Assembly: GCA_013822395.1 (NCBI GenBank)
Contig: PNKK01000010.1
Location: 1 to 64,000 of the forward strand
DNA: 64,000 nt
From: Anaerolinea sp.
GTDB taxonomy: Bacteria; Chloroflexota; Limnocylindria; Limnocylindrales; CSP1-4
Direction of reading: 5' to 3'
The notes under the pieces were generated by a model that was given only the letters and a program-made list of their open reading frames with translations, had not been told where the DNA came from and did no database searches. A program made the translations under genes and the position numbers. Below are positions 60,024-64,000 of this stretch, piece by piece (within the stretch, counting starts at the first letter, position 1; each line of letters opens with the position of its first letter).

Positions 60024-60401
60024 GTGATCGACTCGCCGGAACTGACCCTGACGCTCCCCAAGGGTCTCGTCGGCCTTCCGGAGGAGAGGGGATTCGCGCT
60101 CCGCACCGACGCGGGATCGGGCCTCATGGAGCTGTGCTCGACCCGGCCCGGTGGCCTCGACTTCTATGCCGCGCAGATCGATCGGATCCGGCCCGGCCTG
60201 CGCGAGCTCCTGGTCAGCCAGGGCCATGTCGGCGCGAACGATCTCGTCCTCGTCCTGCTGGCCGTCCACGGGGAGCCGCCGGTCCTGACCGCGAATCTGG
60301 CTGGCCCGATCGTCATCGATCCGAACGAGCGGGTTGGCCGGCAGATCGTGCTCGAGGGCGACGAGTTCCCGCTGCGGGCTCCGCTCTCGATCGCCGACTG
60401 A
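60024..60401 (+). CDS. fliW: flagellar assembly factor FliW
   Basis: A 125-residue protein that binds flagellin or, when flagellin is exported, CsrA. Typical segments are LPKGLVGLPEERGFAL and VGANDLVLVLLAVHGEPPVLTANLAGPIVIDPNERVGRQIVLEGDEFPLRAPL. Its stop overlaps the csrA start (TGATG), the common fliW-csrA pair. GTG start with GGGAG upstream. Confidence 0.96.
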   Translation: MIDSPELTLTLPKGLVGLPEERGFALRTDAGSGLMELCSTRPGGLDFYAAQIDRIRPGLRELLVSQGHVGANDLVLVLLAVHGEPPVLTANLAGPIVIDPNERVGRQIVLEGDEFPLRAPLSIAD

Positions 60402-60622
60402 TGCTCGTCCTCACTCGTCGCCAGGGTCAGGTCCTGCGGGTGGGTGATTCCATCGAGCTCCGCGTGATCCGCGTGGAGGGTGACCGGGCGGTGCTGGGCA
60501 TCGTCGCCCCGGCGAGCATCCGCGTCGTCCGGGGCGAGCTGGTCGATGCCGTCTCCGATGAGGTCCGGCGGGCGGCCGGGGCACGCAGCCAGGTCCGCGA
60601 CCTCCTCGAACCGCGACGCTGA
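60401..60622 (+). CDS. csrA: carbon storage regulator CsrA (translational regulator)
   Basis: A 73-residue RNA-binding dimer: MLVLTRRQGQVLRVGDSIELRVIRVEGDRAVLGIVAPASIRVVRGELVDAV. RNA-contact residues at the N-terminal LTRR and the second edge (VVRGEL, where relatives have VHREE) are largely kept; the His before Arg is Val here. Together with FliW it should control fliC translation: the fliC leader 160 bases downstream has a suitable hairpin. C-terminal ~20 residues form a basic extension. Confidence 0.95.
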   Translation: MLVLTRRQGQVLRVGDSIELRVIRVEGDRAVLGIVAPASIRVVRGELVDAVSDEVRRAAGARSQVRDLLEPRR

Positions 60623-60725
60623 GGGCCGCGGTGCGCCGGCCGGACACGGCCAGGACGCGCTGTCGGATCGGCCGAGCGGCAGGTCACGGAGCCGCTGTAC
60701 GCGAGCTCTTCGTGTGAGCAAGCGC

Positions 60726-60754
60726 TTCAGCGGACCGGGCTCACGTCCGATACC
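60726..60754 (+). promoter_or_regulatory. fliC: sigma-28-like promoter of fliC
   Basis: TTCAG (60726-60730), 14 bases, GTCCGATACC (60745-60754). The start codon is at 60829, giving a leader of roughly 65-70 bases. The 206-base gap after csrA holds this promoter and the leader. Confidence 0.7.
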
Positions 60755-60779
60755 CATTGGGACGGGCATTCGCTCCGTC

Positions 60780-60797
60780 GGCGGCATGGATGCCGCC
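60780..60797 (+). promoter_or_regulatory. CsrA-target hairpin in the fliC leader
   Basis: A 6-bp perfect stem (GGCGGC/GCCGCC) holds the six-base loop AUGGAU. An A-N-GGA sequence in a hairpin loop is the preferred CsrA target. A second GGA lies in the AGGAGG ribosome site (60814-60819), 9 bases before the ATG, so a CsrA dimer could bridge both and block translation. Confidence 0.6.
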
Positions 60798-60828
60798 ACA
60801 CAGATCCAAGGCTAGGAGGCCTACTTCA

Positions 60829-62007
60829 ATGGGTGTCCGGATCAACACCAACATCGAGGCGCTGAACGCGCAGCGGAACCTCGGCGCCACGGCCACGGCA
60901 TTCAGCAAGAGCGTGGAAAAGCTGTCGAGCGGCCTGCGGATCAACCGCGCCGCCGACGACGCGGCAGGCCTCGCGATCAGTGAGAAGCTGCGGGCGCAGG
61001 TGCGTGGCCTCAACCAGGCCCTCCGCAACGCGCAGGACGGCATCTCGATGATCCAGACGGCTGAAGGCGCGCTGAACGCAGTCCAGAACATGCTCCAGCG
61101 GGTGCGCGAGCTGGCGGTCCAGTCGTCGAACAGCACCCTGAGCGCGGGTGACCTCACCAGCGTCAACACCGAGATCCAGGCCCTCCGGGCGGAGATCGAC
61201 CGGATCTCCGGCGCGACCGAGTTCAACGGCCAGAAGCTCCTGAACGGCACGCTCGTCGGCTCGCTCGGCGGCGCGACCGCGACCGACCTGGTGGTCGGCG
61301 ACCAACTGGCGACGACCGCCGTCGCCGCTGTCACGAAGATCGAGGTCGAAGGCGCGAAGGCCCAGACCTACACGTTCTCGGGCTCCGGCACGAGCCTGAC
61401 GCTCACCGGCGCGGACGGTGCTGCACAGACCATCACCGTCGGCGCCGCGGCGGCGAACGGGACGAGCGTGCTCAACTTCGGCAACCTCGGCATCAGGATC
61501 ACGATCCAGGCCAACGCGTCCGGCAAGGCCGCGGCGGACATCGTGACCGACCTGACCGCGGCGGCCGACGACACGATCATCGTCAGCGGCAGCGCGGCCA
61601 ACTTCCAGATCGGAGCGAACGCCTCCGACTTCCTCACCGTCAGCTTCACGAAGATGGACGTCGCCGGCCTCGGCCTGACGACAGCCCTCAACAACTTCGG
61701 CACGACCCAGTCGGTGGCCAACGCGCAGGCGCTCATCACGGCGCTCGACACGAGCGGCCAGGGCCTCGCTCGCGTCAGCACCGAGCGCGGCGCCTTCGGC
61801 GCGGTCCAGAACCGTCTCGAGCAAACGATCGCCAACCTCGGCGTCGCGGCAGAGAACCTGGCGGCGTCCGAGTCCCGAGTCCGCGACCTCGACGTCGCGG
61901 CCGAGATGGTCAGCTTCACCAAGACCCAGATCCTCCAGCAGGCCGGCACGGCGATCCTCGCCCAGGCCAACTCCGCCCCGCAGTCGGTCCTCTCCCTCCT
62001 CCGGTAG
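60829..62007 (+). CDS. fliC: flagellin FliC (Hag)
   Basis: A 392-residue filament subunit. Conserved D0/D1 N-terminus (MGVRINTNIEALNAQRNLGATATAFSKSVEKLSSGLRINRAADDAAGLAISEKLRAQVRGLNQALRNAQDGISMIQTAEGAL) and C-terminus (QNRLEQTIANLGVAAENLAASESRVRDLDVAAEMVSFTKTQILQQAGTAILAQANSAPQSVLSLLR) flank a variable centre of ~180 residues rich in Ala, Thr and Gly. Only one flagellin gene is in the window. ATG at 60829 with AGGAGG. It is likely under FliA transcription and FliW/CsrA translation control. Confidence 0.98.
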   Translation: MGVRINTNIEALNAQRNLGATATAFSKSVEKLSSGLRINRAADDAAGLAISEKLRAQVRGLNQALRNAQDGISMIQTAEGALNAVQNMLQRVRELAVQSSNSTLSAGDLTSVNTEIQALRAEIDRISGATEFNGQKLLNGTLVGSLGGATATDLVVGDQLATTAVAAVTKIEVEGAKAQTYTFSGSGTSLTLTGADGAAQTITVGAAAANGTSVLNFGNLGIRITIQANASGKAAADIVTDLTAAADDTIIVSGSAANFQIGANASDFLTVSFTKMDVAGLGLTTALNNFGTTQSVANAQALITALDTSGQGLARVSTERGAFGAVQNRLEQTIANLGVAAENLAASESRVRDLDVAAEMVSFTKTQILQQAGTAILAQANSAPQSVLSLLR

Positions 62008-62028
62008 GCGAGCCCGACGTCCAGTGAC

Positions 62029-62060
62029 GGACGGGCCGGGGCGTGAGCCCCGGCCCGTCC
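62029..62060 (+). terminator. 14-bp stem with GUGA tetraloop between fliC and fliS
   Basis: Perfect 14-base arms (62029-62042 and 62047-62060) closed by a GNRA-type GUGA loop. It starts 22 bases after the fliC stop codon and ends 21 bases before fliS. No T-run, so it could stabilise the fliC mRNA end and attenuate read-through. Confidence 0.65.
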
Positions 62061-62081
62061 GACAGCACGAGGAGCGTTTCC

Positions 62082-62549
62082 ATGTATGACGCCGTCTCGC
62101 TGTACCGGACCGCGCAGGTGGTCACCGGCAACCCGGTCGAGCGGGTCGTGCTCCTCTATGAGGGGGCCGTCCGTTTCGCGGTCCGCCACGTCGATGCCCT
62201 GGAGCGCGGCGACTTCGATGCCGCCCACACGGCCTCCATCCGCTGCCAGGAGATCGTCGCCGAGCTCCAAGAGGTCCTCGACCTCTCGGCCGGCCCGATC
62301 GCTCACCAGCTCGACGCCGTCTATGGCTTCATCCTCGATCGCCTCGTGGCCGGCAATCTGAGCCGCACGCCACGCCCCACCGTCGAGGTCCTGGACCTGC
62401 TGCGCGAGCTCCTCGCCGCCTGGCAGGAGGTGAGTCGCCGGACGCGGATGAGCGATCTCGCCCTCGCGAATCGCCCAGTGCACGGCGGCGATCCAGGCCA
62501 CGCCGCCGCGGCAGCCGGACTGGCCGGCGCCCGACCTGCCCTCGCGTGA
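62082..62549 (+). CDS. fliS: flagellin export chaperone FliS
   Basis: A 155-residue helical chaperone: MYDAVSLYRTAQVVTGNPVERVVLLYEGAVRFAVRHVDALERGDFDAAHTASIRCQEIVAELQEVLDLSAGPIAHQLDAVYGFILDRLVAGNLSRTPRPTVEVLDLLRELLAAWQEV is the full domain. It holds monomeric flagellin until export. GAGGAGCG precedes the ATG at 62082. The last ~30 residues are an Ala-rich tail. Confidence 0.95.
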   Translation: MYDAVSLYRTAQVVTGNPVERVVLLYEGAVRFAVRHVDALERGDFDAAHTASIRCQEIVAELQEVLDLSAGPIAHQLDAVYGFILDRLVAGNLSRTPRPTVEVLDLLRELLAAWQEVSRRTRMSDLALANRPVHGGDPGHAAAAAGLAGARPALA

Positions 62550-62812
62550 CGCGCATCCACGCCGTGCGTTCCGCCCCCTCGGCTCGCGGCGCAGTCCTCC
62601 GGACCGACGGGATCGCTGTTGCGGCCCTGCCGCGATCCCTCGGCGCGAGCCTCGATCGCCTGCTCGAGGGCGATGCCGCCATGCGGATCGGGTTGCGCTG
62701 CCAGGCCGAGGATGCTCGGCGCGGCGATTCGCCGATCGGCGACTCAAGATGCGGGCATCCCCGGCCGATACCTCGGTACAGCCCGGCTGGGTCACAGCCG
62801 GTACACCGGTAA
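62546..62812 (+). CDS. small ORF of unknown function between fliS and fliD
   Basis: An 88-residue frame starting at GTG that overlaps the fliS stop codon (GTGA), as real genes here do. fliT often occupies this place, but the sequence (DGIAVAALPRSLGASLDRLLEGDAAMRIGLRCQAEDARRG...) lacks the long helices of FliT. Its 3' part contains the sigma-28-like promoter of fliD, so the C-terminus cannot be under strong coding constraint. It may be a small FliT-like protein, a decayed one, or non-coding. Confidence 0.35.
   Translation: MTRIHAVRSAPSARGAVLRTDGIAVAALPRSLGASLDRLLEGDAAMRIGLRCQAEDARRGDSPIGDSRCGHPRPIPRYSPAGSQPVHR
62744..62772 (+). promoter_or_regulatory. fliD: sigma-28-like promoter of fliD
   Basis: TCAAG (62744-62748), 14 bases, GGCCGATACC (62763-62772); GCCGATA is the classical sigma-28 -10 core. 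The fliD ATG is 55 bases downstream. Confidence 0.72.
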
Positions 62813-62827
62813 GGCGAGAGATTTCGC

Positions 62828-64000
62828 ATGGCTGCAATCCAGTTCGGCGGCGTCTCGTCCGGCTTCGATCCGAAGACCATCATCACGGCCCTCATGGACG
62901 CCGAGCGCCAGCCGCTGCTGCGGCTGCAATCCCGTGCCACGGTCCTCACGGCACGCAGGTCAGCCTTCGGGACCCTCGAGACGGCCGTTCGAGATCTCCT
63001 CGTGAAGGCCCAGGCGTTCACGCTCGGCAGTGCCGGAAGCGCCCGGTCGGTCACGTCGGCCGATCCGCTCCGGCTCACCGCGGTCGCCAACAGCGCGGCC
63101 ATCCCGGGCCAGTACTCGGTGAGCGTCGATCGACTGGCGACATCGACGAAGGCCACCTCGACGACCGCCCTGGGGACCGCGATCACGGATGCGACGGCAA
63201 CGGGACTCATGAGCGCCCTGCCCCTCCCCGGAACCGTCACCGCCGGGCGGATCGGGCTGGTGGTCGACGGCACGATCGTGACACTGACCGTCGGCGATCC
63301 GTCCAGCACGAGCCTCAAGACCGTCATCGACGCGATCGCCGACGCCGTTCAGACGCAGGCCCGGGTGACCGATCCCGGCGCCACCGTGACGGCCTCCATC
63401 GTCGCGAACAAGGTCCGCTTCACCGTCGCCGGGGCCGCCGGTGACCATGACGTCCGGTTCGGCGTGGGTGGCGACACGAGCACCGCGCTTGCCCTCTTCG
63501 GCCTCGCCGGCCAGCGTGTCGCCAATTTCGGGATCGGCGCCACGACGATCGACGGAACGAGTCTGCTGGGCGTCACCCAGGCGACGGTCGCCCTGGATTC
63601 GGCGGGCCTGACGGGTCTGGCATCGACCGCCACCGGCGTCCTGACGGTCAACGGCGTCGCCATCTCGTACGACACCACGGTCGACTCTCTGAACACCGTG
63701 CTCACCAGGATCAACGACTCGGATGCCGGCGTGATCGCCAGTGTCGACCGGACCAACGACCGGATCGTGCTCGCGCGGAAGGCCGCCGGCGCGACCGCCA
63801 TCGACATCCGCGACACGAACGGGACCATCGGCACGGCCCTGGCCCTCGCGCCCGGGACGACGAACGCCCAGGTGATCGGTCAGACCGCGCAGATCACGAT
63901 CGACGGGAGCCGGGTCGTGACGAGCGACACGAACACCGTGACGGGCGCGATCGACGGCGTCGTCCTCACCCTGCTCGACCGGACGTCCAGCGCGGCCACC
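62828..64000 (+). CDS. fliD: flagellar filament cap protein FliD (HAP2), 5' part
   Basis: The frame runs off the window after 391 residues with no stop. N-terminal FliD domain: MAAIQFGGVSSGFDPKTIITALMDAERQPLLRLQSRATVLTARRSAFGTLETAVRDLLVKAQAFTLGSAG, followed by Thr/Ala-rich strand domains (INDSDAGVIASVDRTNDRIVLARKAAGATAIDIRDTNGTIGTALAL and ITIDGSRVVTSDTNTVTGAIDGVVLTLLDRTS). It caps the growing filament. ATG at 62828 with AAGGCGAGAG upstream. Confidence 0.96.
   Translation, partial: MAAIQFGGVSSGFDPKTIITALMDAERQPLLRLQSRATVLTARRSAFGTLETAVRDLLVKAQAFTLGSAGSARSVTSADPLRLTAVANSAAIPGQYSVSVDRLATSTKATSTTALGTAITDATATGLMSALPLPGTVTAGRIGLVVDGTIVTLTVGDPSSTSLKTVIDAIADAVQTQARVTDPGATVTASIVANKVRFTVAGAAGDHDVRFGVGGDTSTALALFGLAGQRVANFGIGATTIDGTSLLGVTQATVALDSAGLTGLASTATGVLTVNGVAISYDTTVDSLNTVLTRINDSDAGVIASVDRTNDRIVLARKAAGATAIDIRDTNGTIGTALALAPGTTNAQVIGQTAQITIDGSRVVTSDTNTVTGAIDGVVLTLLDRTSSAAT

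Noticed and set aside
1-64000. tRNA, rRNA or riboswitch genes
   Set aside because: No tRNA-like cloverleaf region, rRNA stretch or known riboswitch core was noticed in the intergenic gaps; a covariance-model scan was not possible here.

Overview
This is a GC-rich bacterial chromosome segment, about two thirds of which is one almost continuous flagellar, motility and chemotaxis locus (about 23.5-64 kb). It contains rod, hook, filament, export and motor genes, but no flgA, flgH or flgI (P/L ring) genes, so the flagellum looks like a monoderm type. Many genes start with GTG. Neighbours overlap by 1-4 bases (ATGA, GTGA, TGATG) through most operons. Several genes appear leaderless, with a TANNNT box 6-8 bases before the start codon. 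Gene content and style fit a GC-rich Chloroflexota-like lineage, but that is an inference; there is no rRNA or other phylogenetic marker here.

Layout. (1) 0.2-6.2 kb, minus strand: an operon of a CBS protein, a two-subunit 2-oxoacid:ferredoxin oxidoreductase (korA, korB), a zinc-ribbon CBS protein and an M24 aminopeptidase, followed by a proline-rich unknown protein. (2) 6.4-8.3 kb: an EamA transporter and an HpcH/HpaI-type aldolase. (3) 8.5-9.9 kb: two adjacent VapBC toxin-antitoxin pairs. (4) 9.9-22.1 kb: a peptidoglycan-salvage cluster. On the minus strand lie a solute-binding lipoprotein, two permeases, murQ, anmK, two ABC ATPases, a GNAT enzyme, nagA and a C-terminally truncated SIS-domain deaminase. 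Divergent on the plus strand are an AmiE-like serine hydrolase and an RpiR/MurR-type regulator. (5) 22.2-23.5 kb: a third VapBC-like pair, an orphan RelE-like toxin and a frameshifted SnoaL-like remnant.

(6) 23.5-36.4 kb, minus strand: flgC-fliE-fliF-fliG-fliH-fliI-fliJ-[M23+SLT hydrolase]-flgB-fliK-flgD-[TIGR02530-type gene]-flgE, then a separately promoted membrane-anchored beta-propeller protein. (7) 36.6-45.0 kb, plus strand: a PocR-type sensor kinase and NarL-type regulator, a FlaG-like protein, cheC-cheD-cheY-cheB, a PAS-EAL phosphodiesterase, an unknown protein with two similar halves and a LuxR-type regulator. (8) 45.0-64.0 kb, plus strand: flbD-motA-motB-fliL-fliM-fliY/N-fliO-fliP-fliQ-fliR-flhB-flhA-[small membrane protein]-fliA-flgG-flgM-flgN-flgK-flgL-fliW-csrA, then fliC-fliS-[small ORF]-fliD; fliD runs off the right edge.

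Regulation can be read in part from the sequence. Four copies of an NNCCGATACC element lie upstream of the flgC operon, the beta-propeller gene, fliC and fliD. Three of them have a TCAAG, TTGAG or TTCAG box exactly 14 bases upstream. They look like sigma-28 (FliA) promoters, and FliA and its anti-sigma factor FlgM are encoded here. The fliC leader carries a hairpin with an AUGGAU loop, a textbook form of CsrA target, and fliW-csrA lie immediately upstream. No tRNA, rRNA, CRISPR array, insertion sequence or integrase was seen.
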